DNA of 64,000 nucleotides from Aplidium turbinatum (GCA_918807975.1 OU964925.1:26075608-26139607), one strand, 5' to 3'. Counted from the first letter of the stretch, positions 44,488-56,379 are shown. Notes: a model not told the origin generated them from the letters alone. Numbers and translations are program-made.

Positions 44488-46669
44488 TCGTCAAAGAGCC
44501 TCCACCCGGACGGCACAGCTGCAAGGGGCAATTGATAGCAAGTTCAGACGCCCCACCATTCTGCAGCTCAACATAGAAGGCTACACAACAAGCAAGACCA
44601 AAGTTGTGGAGCAGCTTGCCCATACCAACCGGGCACTCGTCATCCTCCTCCAGGAGACCCACTGCACTTCTGCAGATAGGCTAGCCATCCCCAACTACAC
44701 TCTAGCCGGGTCTACCTTAAGCAGGAAGCACGGCATTGCCACGTTTGTGCATGAGAGCCTGAAGTGGACGTTTGTCGACCAATCTCCAACTGATGCCGAG
44801 ATTGAGTGGGTGTGCATATGTATCTCAGACTACAACATCGTCAACATCTACAAGCCCCCACCCTCGCGAATATTGCCATCATCCCTTCCAACGTTCCCCT
44901 CCCCCAGTCTCTACGCTGGCGACTTCAACTGCCAGCACATCGACTGGGGCTACAACAACACAAGCAGCGACGGAGAATTGCTGGCTGACTGGGCCTCTAC
45001 AAACCATCTTGCCCTCCTATTCAATCCAAAGGAACCAGCCAGTTTTCACTCCGGCCGCTGGGGAACAGGGACAAACCCTGACTTGGCCTTCGCGAGTGTC
45101 GACAGCTCTCTTCCAGACAGACGTGTGCTTGAGAAGTTCCCGCGGTCCCAACACCGGCCGTCTCTCATCACCGCCCCAAAACTTGTGGCTCCCGTCCCGA
45201 GTTCACCGGTGAAGCGATGGAACTTCAAAAAAGCCGATTGGAATCAATACAGCCTCCTGACCAATGAGTCTGCTGCAAAGTTACCACCGACTGAAACATG
45301 CAACGCAGACGAGGCATACCAGGACTTCTGCAATGCCATAATAACTGCGGCAAAGGCCACAATACCACGTGGCCATCGAACCAGCTATAAACCATGCTGG
45401 GACTCTGAGTGTGAAACTCTCTACCGCTCATACCTAGCCGCCACAAGTGGTGCTGCTTCAAACACCGCCGCCACCAGACTACTTGAGCGGCTGGACACAA
45501 AGAAGCTTGAGCGGTGGAACGAAGCTGTCCAAACCATCGACTTCTCACACTCAAGCCGCAAAGCATGGAGCATCATCAACAACCTCACTGGGCGCTCAGC
45601 AAACTCCCCTCGTCAGTGCCCCGTTTCTGCTAATGCCATCGCTTCCCAGCTAGTGCAGAACGGGGTGTACAAGACAAAGGACCGCAAGGCATCCCGCCTT
45701 GTTGCCAAGGAAGTGTCTGCCCTATGGCGAGTGGAAACACCACCAGAAGAAACAATCTCTGGAGACTTCACTCCAGAGGAATTCGCCACCGCCATCCGCC
45801 TAGTGAAACCACACAAGTCTCCAGGGCCCGATAAGATCTGCCCTGAGCTTGTGCTCCATGCTGGCCATGCCCTAAAGTCCTGGTTACGTAGATTCCTCTC
45901 TTCCTGCCTGCACCACCTCACAATCCCAAAAATCTGGAGAAGAGCTTTAGTAGTTGCGATCCCTAAGCCTCACAAGCCACCAGAGGACCCAAGGAGTTAT
46001 CGTCCAATATCCCTCCTCTGTGTTCCTTTCAAGATCCTCGAAAGACTGATCTATGCCCGCGTCAACCCAATCATCGACCCGCTCCTTCCAAAAGAGCAAG
46101 CTGGGTTTCGGCGCGGAAAATCCACTGTAGATCAGGTCACACTGTTGACCCAAGACATCGAGGACTGCTTTGAGGCAAAAAAGAAGGCCGGCGCTGTCTT
46201 TCTAGATCTCACAGCTGCCTACGATACTGTATGGCATCGCGGCCTTACTTACAAGCTGCTTCGCCTGCTTCCTGACCGACATATGGTCCATATGATTATG
46301 GAACTTGTCAGGAATCGAAGCTTCACCCTCACTACCGGCAACCCACGGCGAAGCAGACTGAGACGCCTGAAAAACGGCGTCCCACAGGGATCGGTCCTGG
46401 CTCCACTTCTTTTCAACATCTACACCCACGACCTGCCAACCACGGTCTCCGCAAAATACGCTTATGCGGACGATCTGGCAATTCTCCACTCCACAAAGTC
46501 GTGGGAAAATCTAGAAGACACCTTGAGCCAGGACATGCAAACCATCTCAGCTTATCTCCAGAACTGGCGACTGAAACTCAGCGAAACCAAAACTGTGGCG
46601 GCAGCTTTCCACCTACACAATCGGGAAGCTGATCGTGAGCTACATGTTCACAACAACGGAAAACCTCTG
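44488..46669 (+). pseudogene. LINE ORF2 N-terminal part: endonuclease plus reverse transcriptase
   Basis: An uninterrupted frame. The apurinic-type (EEP) endonuclease runs about 44560-45230, with LQLNIEGY, LLQETHCT, YAGDFNCQHIDWG, GTNPDLAFAS and the final SQHRP. The reverse transcriptase runs about 45770-46669, with HKSPGPD, RSYRPISLL, QAGFRRGKSTVDQV, LDLTAAYDTVW, GVPQGSVLAPLLFN and the catalytic YADD. The open frame begins further left at 44057, but that part is antisense to the inverted tail and is not LINE protein. Likewise the last residues after 46669 are host sequence. The protein would be truncated, so the copy is dead, yet its intact frame implies a fairly recent insertion. Confidence 0.9.
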
Positions 46670-46682
46670 TCATATGAAGGTC

Positions 46683-47090
46683 ACGCAGTTAATCAAATAC
46701 CGAGGATCAATTTTGCAAAATTATTTTATAGTATTTCAAACTGAATACAGAACACAGGAAGCACTTGCTTCAAAGAGTGGGCAAGATGAGGCCATGGAGA
46801 TGTTAGTCCAGAAATGTCTTATCCAAAATACGTAAGAGAAAAATATTTTTTACATAGTCTAAAAAAGGCGTCTTACACCATGGAAGTAGGCTCCATACAC
46901 TTATGCAACCCAGTCTACTTCCATATTGCAAGACGTATTTTTAGGGTATATAAAAAAATATTTATAGTACGTATTTTATATAACACTGTTCAGGACTAAC
47001 ATGCCCATGACCTCATCTTGTCCATTACTTTGATGATATTTAGAGTTTATTGCTGTACTGAAAAAACGTTTAAAATCGTCATTGTTAAAA
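46683..47090. other. Spacer between the LINE and the SLC5 pseudogene
   Basis: An inverted pair surrounds 46,850-46,985: AAATATTTTTTACATAGTCT and TATAAAAAAATATTTATAG, and around AGGCGTCTTACACCATGGAAG a counterpart CTTCCATATTGCAAGACG. So a hairpin-like element of roughly 130 bp may be present. The right edge would be the former promoter of the duplicated gene. Confidence 0.45.
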
Positions 47091-47704
47091 ATGGATTTTC
47101 TCCAAAACATTTTCAATTGCTGATTACGTCGTCTTTGCAATGATGTTGTCCATCTCTTCAGCAGTTGGGCTGTATTTCGTTATAAAAGACAGAAGGAAGC
47201 AAAACACCGAAGAATACTTGTTGGCCGGCAGGTAAGGTTTGACGAGTTTTTTATAATTTCTTTGCGTTTGCATGCAAGATTTCTTTGGCGTTTAGCACTC
47301 TGATTGTAAAGCATTGTCTATTGGCCTCTTTACATCAAATAATGTCGATCGGCCGCTTTATATCATCATGGACAGTACGTAGTTTTTATACTTAACTAGT
47401 ATATTTAAACTAAATTAACATAATGATAATAACACTGGTCAACAAAATGAGAAAAATTTTTTTTGGCAAGACATCTAAGAGTGTTTTCTGGGGTTTTAAA
47501 TCCAGTAAACTTCATTGCCTTTGTAATAGGTCGATGAGCGCGTATCCTGTCGCGTTTTCTCTGTCTGTTGGGTTCATGTCAGCGGTTCTAATTCTTGGAA
47601 CTCCATCAGAAATTTACAGATTCGGAACAATGTACATTTGGCAAGTTGAAATGTGTAGCTAAATAGATTTAGTTGAAACAAAACTAATTACAGCACAACG
47701 GCAA

Positions 47705-48050
47705 CCGCTTCTTCTTCTTTATCGTGTGTCACACGGCCGTAGCCCAGAGCATCACGCAAGCTCTTGCTCTATCGTTGAACTCAGCTAAATCCTGTGCAGA
47801 GCATCTTGCTTTTAGGACAGGGCATTCGAGGAGATGTTGCATCGTTTGCTTCTGTCCACATTTACAACTTGTGCTTCCCAAAGAATATCCCCAGTGTCGC
47901 ATCAACGTCTTACATCTTCCAATACCAGTTCTTAAGCGGTTGAGACATCGCCTATACTTCCAGCGTTTGCGCTTTGAACGCCTTCTGTGGGAGAAAGCTC
48001 CACTGCAACCGCTTATACTTGATTGCATTGGTTGTAAGGCACTCATCCGG
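47705..48050 (-). mobile_element. LINE 3'-end fragment inside intron 2 of the SLC5 pseudogene
   Basis: The minus strand reads CLNRLRTGIGRCKTLMRHWG, then CKCGQKQTMQHLLECPVLKA, the Cys-rich C-terminal signature of a LINE ORF2. It ends in a stop and a short tail (ACACGATAAAGAAGAAGAAG). It is related to, but not the same family as, the LINE at 44000. Strongly 5'-truncated. Confidence 0.82.
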
Positions 48051-48390
48051 TAGTTATATAATTAGTGCCATGTCATTTGCGTTTTGTTTATGGAAATCAA
48101 TTTGTGGCGTAGACGGAAAGGCATTTTTTTCTTCATGCAAGTGTGGTGCTGAAGAATATAACTTCAAACCTCATCAACAATAATTAAAACATCCTTCATT
48201 TGAGAAATGGAGCGAAAAGTTTGCATGTCTTGGGTAATGAGACCAAACAATGAATGCTATCTGATAGATTTCCTGGTTAATCTGGGAAACGTTGCCCATC
48301 TATTGTGGAAAAATACGAGACTTTCGGCCTCAGAAGTTTAAATAAAAAAGAACAATCTTATCGAGTGCAAAATTATATAAAAATAAAAAG

Positions 48391-48590
48391 GTGCGGCCGA
48401 GTGATGAGAGCCCTGGAACAACACTTGAAAGGGGGTCGCTTCGACACCTCTGTAGTCCACAGCATGCGGCTGTATCTTTGGCAGGTCACTTAAAGGCATT
48501 CCTAAAGGTAGACACTAAGATTGGCTTCCTTGCCTTCCCGTCCAGTTAATTAAATCTTCAACCACCAGACGTAAGGCTGAGTACGACACA
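48391..48590 (+). repeat. tRNA-derived SINE in intron 2 of the SLC5 pseudogene
   Basis: Same family as 36-244: GTGCGGCCGAGTGATGAGAG, then GGGTCGCTTCGACACCTC (B-box region), GCATGCGGCTGTATC, CACTTAAAGGCATTCCT, AAGATTGGCTTCCTTGCC and TCTTCAACCACCAG. The 5' end is slightly truncated. Confidence 0.8.
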
Positions 48591-48892
48591 AATATATTTA
48601 ATACATTTATTTATTTTATTTGTATTTGCATCATAATCAAGATGGTCCGTATTACAATAAAAAAAAAAACTTTCAATGATTAACTTTGATACACCACAGT
48701 ACTTTGTGAATATGTTTGTTTTTTTATATGGAATCTCAAGCTAATCGTTTACTTTCTTGCAGGAGTCTGTTGGGATTTTTAATAATGTCTATTGTAACAG
48801 CAGAAATTTACGCTCCAATATTTCACAAGTTGGGCTTGACAAGTGTTTATGAGGTAGGCTGCAGACCATAAAACATTTTACATTCTATTAAT

Positions 48893-49430
48893 AATAGGCT
48901 ACTGGTTAAAATGCTTTGTTTGTTAAAATGCTTTACTTTGTTAAAATGCTTTGTTTGGTCAATTTTGATGTACGGATGTGAAACCTGGACGCTAACGGCA
49001 AAAACCCGAAAAAAGCTTGAAGCTGCAGAAATGTGGTTTTACCGAAGAATTCTTAAAATTCCATGGACAGCTTTTCAAACCAACAGAGCAGTTCTCCAAC
49101 AGATGGGCCAGGAGCAGCAGATAACGAGATCTATTGAAATGCGGCAGCTGAAGTTCTTGGGTCACATCATAAGGAAAGGCGAACTTGAAGATTTATATTT
49201 AAGCAAAAAAATACTAGGAAAACGGTCAAGAGGAGCTCAAAGATTCACATTTTTGCACAATTTTCAACCACATATCAAAAACCCTACTAAAATTTGGCAA
49301 GACGCACGAGATCGATCAAACTGGAACATCATTGTACATGGAGGGCTGTATCAGCCATGATACCTACAGAGATAGAATAATACTGGTAATAACGGACGCC
49401 CCAAAAACGGTCTTTCTAATAAAGTTCAAT
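48893..49430 (+). mobile_element. LINE fragment in intron 3 of the SLC5 pseudogene
   Basis: An open frame to the stop at 49358-49360 contains FVWSILMYGCETWTLTAK, LEAAEMWFYRRILKIPWTAF and RQLKFLGHIIRKGELEDL, then GKRSRGAQRFTFL. This is the region downstream of the reverse transcriptase in a widespread LINE group whose copies are often annotated as endonuclease-reverse transcriptase. It is 5'-truncated within that domain. The junction at about 48900 carries a short TTAAAATGCTTTGTTTG repeat (three units). Confidence 0.85.
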
Positions 49431-52211
49431 GCCCAGCAACCTTTTCTACTTATGGCACACTTATAAAATTTCAAAATTTTGCAACTCACTGCCAACAAAA
49501 ACGTTTGTAAAGTATAGAAACATAGGGAATAGGATCTTCCTTTTGTTGATTTTTTTTTGTTTTTTGTCACAACATCATTTCGTTTGCACTCTGGCAATAA
49601 AAAATAAAGTTGAACTGAAATATGTATCAAAGACTGCTGCTTCACAACAACCAAACCTGGAAGCAATGATAAAATAAAACATTGGTTTCGGCTTCTGTAC
49701 TGAAGCTACAAAGCATTTTGTCCACTAGTTTATGCTTCAGAGCTTACATTTTATTATGATTTTGTAAATAGAAGACCCTTGTTGCCGTGCAAATAGTGCT
49801 TTTTTCAATTTTAAGTGCAAGTAAAGTGTGTGGGCATTTGACAAGGCTGGAACTGCTAGCTTTGTAACAGATTATATCTACTAAATGCCTTTTTGTATCA
49901 CATTTTATTGTTTCAGTATCTTGATGAACGCTTCAATCGCTTGATCAGAATAGAAAGGACCGTCCTGTACGTGATACAAACTATCTTGTATCATTGTATG
50001 TCGGCATTGTAATACTGTATATGCACCTGCCTTGGCACTAAATGCAGGTGATGAATGTGAATTCATAACTTTTGTATCGTCTTCAAGCTCACTTGGAACA
50101 CTTTGATCAACAGAGAATATTTTAATCAAAAGATTGAAAAGCCTTAATCTATATTATAACAAAAGAAACATGAAAATTGAATATAGGCTGTCATATTATT
50201 AAAAAACCTAAGTACGCGGAATCAAAACTCTTGTAAGCTAACATTGTATTTTTTTTTCTAGTGACAGGATTTAATTTGTGGGGAGCTGTGATTTCTACTG
50301 GTGTCATCTGCATCTTTTATAGCAGTTTGGTAGGTAAATTGCTTCAAATTCGTTGCTTGTGTTACTTCATTTTAATTTGAAGAGTTCAAACAACACAAGC
50401 TATGAACATTACGTCACAAAGCTTAAGCAGATTGTGTCCCCTTGAAAATAGGAATGCTGTTTATTTATTGTGGGAAAAATGAAGATATCTTTTAGGCGTT
50501 AAATAGCGGTTCCCTTCTTAAGTGACAAAATTACATGGTAGCCTACTATACAAGTTGCAAACTACTCCAATGTTTCATCAACTAACAATACCAAGTGTAA
50601 ACAAAGGGAGGTTTGAAAGCTGTGATATGGACGGATGCGTTTCAAGCTGTCATCATGGTAACTGGTTTCCTAAGTGTTATCATCCGAGGAAGCGTTCTGA
50701 TGGGAGGTTTTGAAAATGTTTGGAAAAGAAGTGAAGAAAGAAGAAGAATTGAATTTTGGAAGTTTGTATTATAAATACGCATTTTATTGTTTTTGTCTAT
50801 GATTTTAGGTATGGATCTTCACACTGTATTGCTACGTTTAATGGCATTAAGCTAAAATTCTTATGATTTACTGAGTGTTTAATGTTGTCATTTTTGCAAT
50901 CATCTTAAAAAGATTTGATTTATTTTGAATCATTAACCAACTGACCCATCAACAGAGCTTACATTCTGCAACAGCCAATTACAAGAAGTAAAAGTAACCA
51001 AATTGTTATAACTTTTATTCTAGCTAAGTAATGCTTCGCAGTAACAAAGCCATTTGTGTTCAAGATTTGATTTAGACCCCAGAGTACGACATACAGCATG
51101 GACAGTTTCAGTGGGAGTAACTGTCATGTTTCTTTCTCTGTATGCAGTGAACCAAGGACAAGTCCAAAGGTACCTCTCCTGTCGTTCTATTGGAGAAGCA
51201 AAGAAGTCAGTTGGTTTGACATATTGTCTTTGGTTTCGCTGGTTTGTGCCTAGTAATGACTTGTTTTGTCTCATTTTCACTTATTCTGTGGTCTACAAAA
51301 AGTTGTTGATCCAATGCGTTCAAATGTGCTTTTTGTTTATATCCGATATTGAGATTAATAAACATACTAATTATAGAGTTGAAGTGTTGTTACAAAAAAC
51401 CTCCTGAGAATTCTTTTCTATTTCCAAATATTAAAAGTTTGTAAAACATAATGTACAGTTCGATCTTGTACTTCATAATTATGATATTATTACACTGACA
51501 GTGTTGCTTACCATCAGCCAATACTATGGTGCAGTAGTAAGTAAACAATGTTTGATCTTTGAAAGCCTTCATGGCATCATGATTAAAGTACTTATAATAA
51601 AGCAAGAAAAGCTATCAATGAGTGTTCACGTTATAACCATTGATACGCAGAGCCATTTTCATAAACATTGGAGGATTGTGGCTTCTGAATATCTTGGCTA
51701 CGTTATGTGGAGTTACTCTTTATTCTTATTACCAAGATTGTGATCCAATGCTTCTGGGAGTCGTAGAGAAACCAGATCAGGTTTGCTTAACTCTATTTGA
51801 TATTCGTGATGTTTACTTGAACATGCAATGTCGTTGTACTTCAAGTTTTAGATTGCATAAGTTCACCCTTTTACAAACAGCAGATCTTTTATTTCTAATG
51901 CAGTTCTTGCAAAACTCAATAATGTAAATATAGAATGGGACTGTTATCAGGAATTATGATGATTAATATAATCATTAATCTAACGTTAAACATGATTGTA
52001 TAAATGTAAACGAAGAAATTTGAAAAACATTTCTAGCACAAAGCTATCAGGAATAGAATGTTAAAAAACGTCGCTCACCACTACCCAGGACATTGAGTGG
52101 AGTAGTTGCTAAAGGAAAGATGGCCAAGTGAAAGGAACTAGCTGCCTTGCTCTCGTACCGAAAACAAAGTAAAAAAAAAAACTGAACTGTCAGATTACTC
52201 AAAAAGACATT

Positions 52212-52740
52212 ATGAGAACAGTGCCGGTCTTTGGGGTGTGCAAACCGTGCGATCGCACAGGGCCCGCAAATTAGGGGGCCCACAATTTACTCTGGAAATG
52301 CAGTAATTTTTGTCATTTCCAATGGAAAAAATTCAATTCGATTCACAAGCAAGTACCGTTATCCTTGAAGTCAGTTGTGGCTTTAGGAATTAGCAACAAG
52401 AAAACATGGAGACTCAGCTTTATTTCCGAAAAATGCAAGAGAAAACATGATCTTATCCTTTTGCTATGCCACCGGACAGCACCATTTTACAGTTAATATT
52501 CATACCCACATTTTTGTTGAACATGCTCTCAGAATGCACCAAATTCAAAGTAATTTTCAAAATTTTCTGGGGGAGGCCCCCCAGACCCCACACCGCTGGG
52601 TGTTTTTTCTGCCGGCCGTCAAACCCCCCTCCCCTTTTAAAATACTTAGCTACGTTACTGAATTGGATCATTGTCATTGGGGCCCGCAAAGCACATTCCA
52701 CACAGGGCCAGAAATACCCTAAGACCGGCACTGATGAGAA
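52212..52740. mobile_element. hAT-type non-autonomous element, 515 bp, composite
   Basis: The element (52219-52733) begins CAGTGCCGGTCTT and ends AAGACCGGCACTG, a perfect 13-bp inverted repeat. The repeated flank ATGAGAA (52212-52218, 52734-52740) is 7 bp clear. The subterminal words GGGCCCGCAAA and GGGGCCCGCAAAG also face each other. It contains an inverted piece of the MITE family of 33721. It sits in intron 8 of the SLC5 pseudogene. Confidence 0.87.
52388..52660 (-). mobile_element. Inner, inverted fragment of the 33721-type MITE
   Basis: Reads as the reverse complement of the 33721 element, from its CAGTAACGTAGCTAAG end (at 52660) back to TTGCTAATTCCT. It matches over CTATGCCACCGGACAGCACC and CACCAAATTCAAAGTAATTT. 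The opposite terminus is missing. Confidence 0.78.
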
Positions 52741-54546
52741 ACGTGTTCGAGTGAGACAAAGCCAAATCACTCAACTTTCTGCATTGGCTGCTCGATAACG
52801 ATGCAACCTGTTAAAATTGTGAACTTTTTGTATCAAACTCACTGTCATCTGGGCAGTTGTTTAATCTGTTTGAAACTTTTTTTTGATAAAAACGTGTTGC
52901 TGAGTATGAATAACTCCACCTGCTTGGTGCAGAACAGTGGGTCTTACCATTTCTTTGTTGGCACTAATTTAAAATCACCGACCAGTCCTCTCGTCCCGTT
53001 CTAGAATGACGAAAAAATATGGATCATCCGAAATCTAGAGTGTGGGGTAACATCTTGTAAGAATTTGAGCTTTTTACCCGATTTTACAACTAACCCCTAT
53101 GATTTAGCATTCACTCACTGCTTGGGCCCCTTAGTAATGTGACCATTTCTGGTTAAGAATTTTTGGTGGATCTTTCCACTTATTAAGCTGGGCGTTTTAA
53201 TCACCATCATGTCAATGGTACTGGCAACAGAAACTTTACACTATTTTTTTATACCTCAGTTGCTTCCTTATATGGTTCTCGGCTTCTTCCAAAATTATCC
53301 TGGAATGCCTGGAGTGTTCATAGCTTGTGTTTACTCTGGTAGTCTTAGGTGAGTTCATTTGATTAGTCAAGTATGTTATTTGGAGTAGAACTTCAACACA
53401 AGTTGAAAGTACAGAATATAGCCTACTTGTCATACCACAGCTAAGCAGTTAAAATTAAATTGTTTGTTTTTTATTTGATGCAGCACTGTCTCAACTGCTA
53501 TCACTGGAATGGCAAGTGTCACAGTAGAAGACTTTTTAAAACCTAACACTAAATATGAAGAAAGAACCTACACATGGATATCGAGAAGTGCAATGTTTTG
53601 CTGAATTTCAGCACATAATCGTAGAAAGGGTTTTCGTAATTGTAACAAAGCAATATCTGAATTGTAAAAAGCAAACTTGTCTACAAATATGTTTAGATAG
53701 AGAAGCAACACTTAAGATGTAGCCTATTGATTGAAACAATGTAGCCTATTAATTTTGTGCACACTTGTTTGTTTTCTTCTCTTATTGTCCAATACCACTT
53801 CAACATTTATTTAGCATTAAACAGGTCTGATAATTTTTTATGGAGTTGCGTGCATCATATTCTCTTACTTAGTTTCAACGCTTGGTGCAATTCTACAAGC
53901 AGCCATCAGTGTCCTGGGTTTGGTCGGTGGACCGCTTGTGGGGTACTGGGGTTGTATACTTTAAGTCTTTTATTTCCATTTGCAAACACATGGGTAAGTT
54001 GCTTTTAAGCTACAATAAAGTCCTCTGCATTTCACCTGTGTATAAATAAAGGCAATTCAACAATATTATTATACTCATTTTTCTGACACAAGCCACAGCT
54101 TTGATTCCGACAAACGAAAAGTAAAAATGGAAAATGCGAATTGATAAATTATCTGTTTTGTCGGAAATGAAAAACGAGAAAACGTAGCCTACTGAAACAC
54201 AGTTATAAAGATTTCAATAGCTGAAAATAAACAATAAAAAACTGCGAGAACTATCTGGACATTAACAATTATAAAATTCTTTACTGAAGCAATTTTAAAT
54301 ATTAAGGTCTGTTTTGTTCAGCAAACAAAATAAAGTCTTGTTTTGTTGAAAAAAGCGTTTTAGCAGTACTGGAAATGTAAATAATATATCTTTAACTTAA
54401 AAGCTATTCAACTTTGATCTTTGTTTTATTATTGATCTTTTTAATTTAGAGCGCATTTGTTGGAATCAACGTTGGTATTTCCACTTGACAGTGGCACAAG
54501 CATTTACTCCATGTCAGTAGTAAGAGATGTGGTTCCATTGCCTCGT

Positions 54547-54670
54547 GTATTGACGGAAGTGGTACAGACGGGTATTGCCATAGGTAGGGTACAGACGGAA
54601 GTGGTACAGACGGGTATTGCCATAGGTAGGGTATTGACGGAAGTGGTATCACCACAGACAGGGTATTGAC
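54547..54670 (+). repeat. 42-bp minisatellite, about three units
   Basis: Units 54547-54588 and 54589-54630 are almost identical (GACGGAAGTGGTACAGACGG, GTATTGCCATAGGTAGG). A partial third unit follows. It begins about 28 bases after the SLC5 pseudogene exon 12 match stops. Confidence 0.88.
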
Positions 54671-55985
54671 AAATTATATAGGTATATTCGGCGCGTGACA
54701 TCACTCTATGATAGTATTGGTTTATTAAATTTGAGAAATAATAATTGTTTTTGAAATACGCTGTTAAGTAACTAGGATATTAAAATATAAATTTCATTTT
54801 GTCAAAACTAATGAAGTCGTTTTGTTCTACACAGCTGGTGGTGGTTAGACGTAAAACTCGTTGTAAGTCGTTCTAAGGTTTAAAATCCAATAAGCAGTTT
54901 TGTTGTGGATGCACGAACTCAACCTGCTTCCTGTATAATGATATCTTCAGAATAGCCCAGTAAGGTCTAAAGTCCAGTAAGCAAAGGCTGGCAGAAGAAT
55001 TATTTACGGTTTCTAAAGTATTGAGAGTGAGAGCTTGTAAATGATGTGATTTTAACTATTTTTCATCTTCGCTTCGAAGTACTGTCATAATTATTATTCC
55101 AATACAAGTCCTAAACACACCTAAAGCATATACTTGAAGATCATAAAGGTTTATTAACGTTATTTATATTTCTTGCTCAACAAACATAAAATATCAACCT
55201 CACAAAATATTAGCTAATGTAGTGTTGCTGATTTAAACTGCAGATCTTTTGGTTCTAGGCATATAGAGCATCACGATTTAAATGCCATAAACAAATGTTT
55301 GTTTTTTTTTCTCGTACCATACGTAGTGGGAGCTGATCGCGTTTAAGTTAGCAAACTGTCTGTATGTATATGTTTTGTATATGTTCTGTATGTGTCTGTA
55401 TGTTTTGTTAATTTTTTATCGGTTTGGTTGCAGCCATGTTTTTTCGTGAAGCTGTTTGCTTGCAGGAGTGGAGTTTTCACTATTGAATCTGATGGATAGG
55501 TCTATTGGTTCGATTCCAGGTCTTTCCGAATACTGTGTTGCATTCTTATGGGGAGTGGATCTTTCGAGTTTCATAACTTGTCATTGATTGGTGGGATCTT
55601 TTGGTGATTTTATTGGTATATGAGGTTTCACTGTTGTTTGGAATGTTTAGGTTGATTGAACATTTCGTTGTACTTTGATGAATCTTTTAATCAGTGGAAT
55701 GGTTTTAGTTCATTGTAAGGCAAAACCCATGACTTGACCAAAAAAACTTAATAAATACTGCATTTAATCATCTTGAACACTAATAAATATTGCATTTTAT
55801 CATCTTTTCGGTTTATGTTGGTTTCAGTAAACCTTTATTTCACCAGGTCTTCGTTTCGCTGTAACAGCGGCGTCAGCTAAAACTTTATGGTAAGGTTTGA
55901 TAAATGTAACTAGCCTGCAGTAATAGCTTGGTCAAAACAACGTAACTTTAGGCTTATCATGCAGGAATAAATTTTACATTTTTAT
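54671..55985. other. No gene recognised
   Basis: Spacer between the pseudogene and the palindrome region. A lone B-box-like word GGTTCGATTCC lies near 55,508 but has no convincing A box at the right distance, so no SINE is called. Confidence 0.45.
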
Positions 55986-55990
55986 TTTAG

Positions 55991-56374
55991 ATGATGCTAA
56001 TACCAGCTAAACAATCAACATTTCTTTTAAACAACGAGAACACCCAAATGAACAGCTATAGAACAAATTGTTGCAACATATACTTCTACAATCTGAGGAC
56101 TGGAAAAAAAATCAACAAACCTAGCGCAATCTACATCACAAATTGTTACCTTAAGACAAGCATAAAAAAATACAAACTCCAGCAGAATATGACACCTGCT
56201 GATAAAAACACACAAACAAATATCCAAACACAGATTTTAACGTTACAAATTTTGCAACACGTAATGACACCTGCTGATAAAAACATACAAACAAATCTCC
56301 AAACACAGATTTTAACGTTACAAATTATGCAACAGAAACTTGTGATATTTTGTAATAGTTTTTTAAGCTTGTAA
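55991..56374 (+). other. Short open frame (127 codons) with an in-frame 25-residue repeat, coding status unknown
   Basis: ATG 55991 to stop 56372-56374. Two in-frame 75-bp tandem copies encode MTPADKNTQTNIQTQ and MTPADKNIQTNLQTQ, each followed by ILTLQI. Residues are mostly polar (Gln, Thr, Asn). No domain is recognised. Tandem repeats with a unit divisible by three stay open by chance in AT-rich DNA, so this may be non-coding repeat. Confidence 0.25.
56189..56338 (+). repeat. 75-bp tandem duplication
   Basis: Copies 56189-56263 and 56264-56338 share ATGACACCTGCTGATAAAAA, AAACACAGATTTTAACG and TTACAAATT with few changes. It lies just outside the part of the palindrome arm visible in this window. 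Confidence 0.88.
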
Positions 56375-56379
56375 AAATA

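Larger units (their letters stand above)
43987..46682 (+). mobile_element. Jockey/CR1-like LINE with 5' inversion (twin-primed insertion)
   Basis: Two oppositely oriented pieces of one LINE type meet near 44488. On the minus strand, 44488-44000 is the 3' end: the C-terminal protein region (LKSRHPF-type start, WVRLNRLRTG, CECGAEEQTADHI) and a short 3' untranslated tail. On the plus strand, about 44488-46669 carries endonuclease and reverse transcriptase. One 13-bp duplication TCATATGAAGGTC flanks the whole (43987-43999 and 46670-46682). About 200 residues of the middle of the protein are absent. Confidence 0.88.
47091..54520 (+). pseudogene. Inverted duplicate of the SLC5 gene, broken
   Basis: Exons correspond one to one with the intact gene at 32363-23007: 47091-47231, 47530-47640, 48763-48853, 49917-50047, 50262-50329, 50607-50761, 51065-51205, 51651-51780, 53260-53348, 53484-53587, 53825-53993 and 54450 to about 54518. 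Damage: exon 1 has lost two single bases, exon 4 has gained 13, and exon 11 has gained 8. Several donors have changed (GTAGGT to GTTTGT after exon 6, GTGAGT to GTCAGT after exon 7, GTGGGT to GTTTGC after exon 8). Exon 12 has an internal deletion of about 200 bases, and exon 13 was not found. Introns are homologous at their edges (for example after exon 9), so this is a DNA duplication and not a processed copy. The GC donor of intron 2 is kept. Exons remain about 90% alike by eye. Confidence 0.92.

Noticed and set aside
55490-55520. B-box-like GGTTCGATTCC
   Set aside because: No matching A box or tRNA arms upstream, and no tail or TSD. A single 11-base word is not enough.
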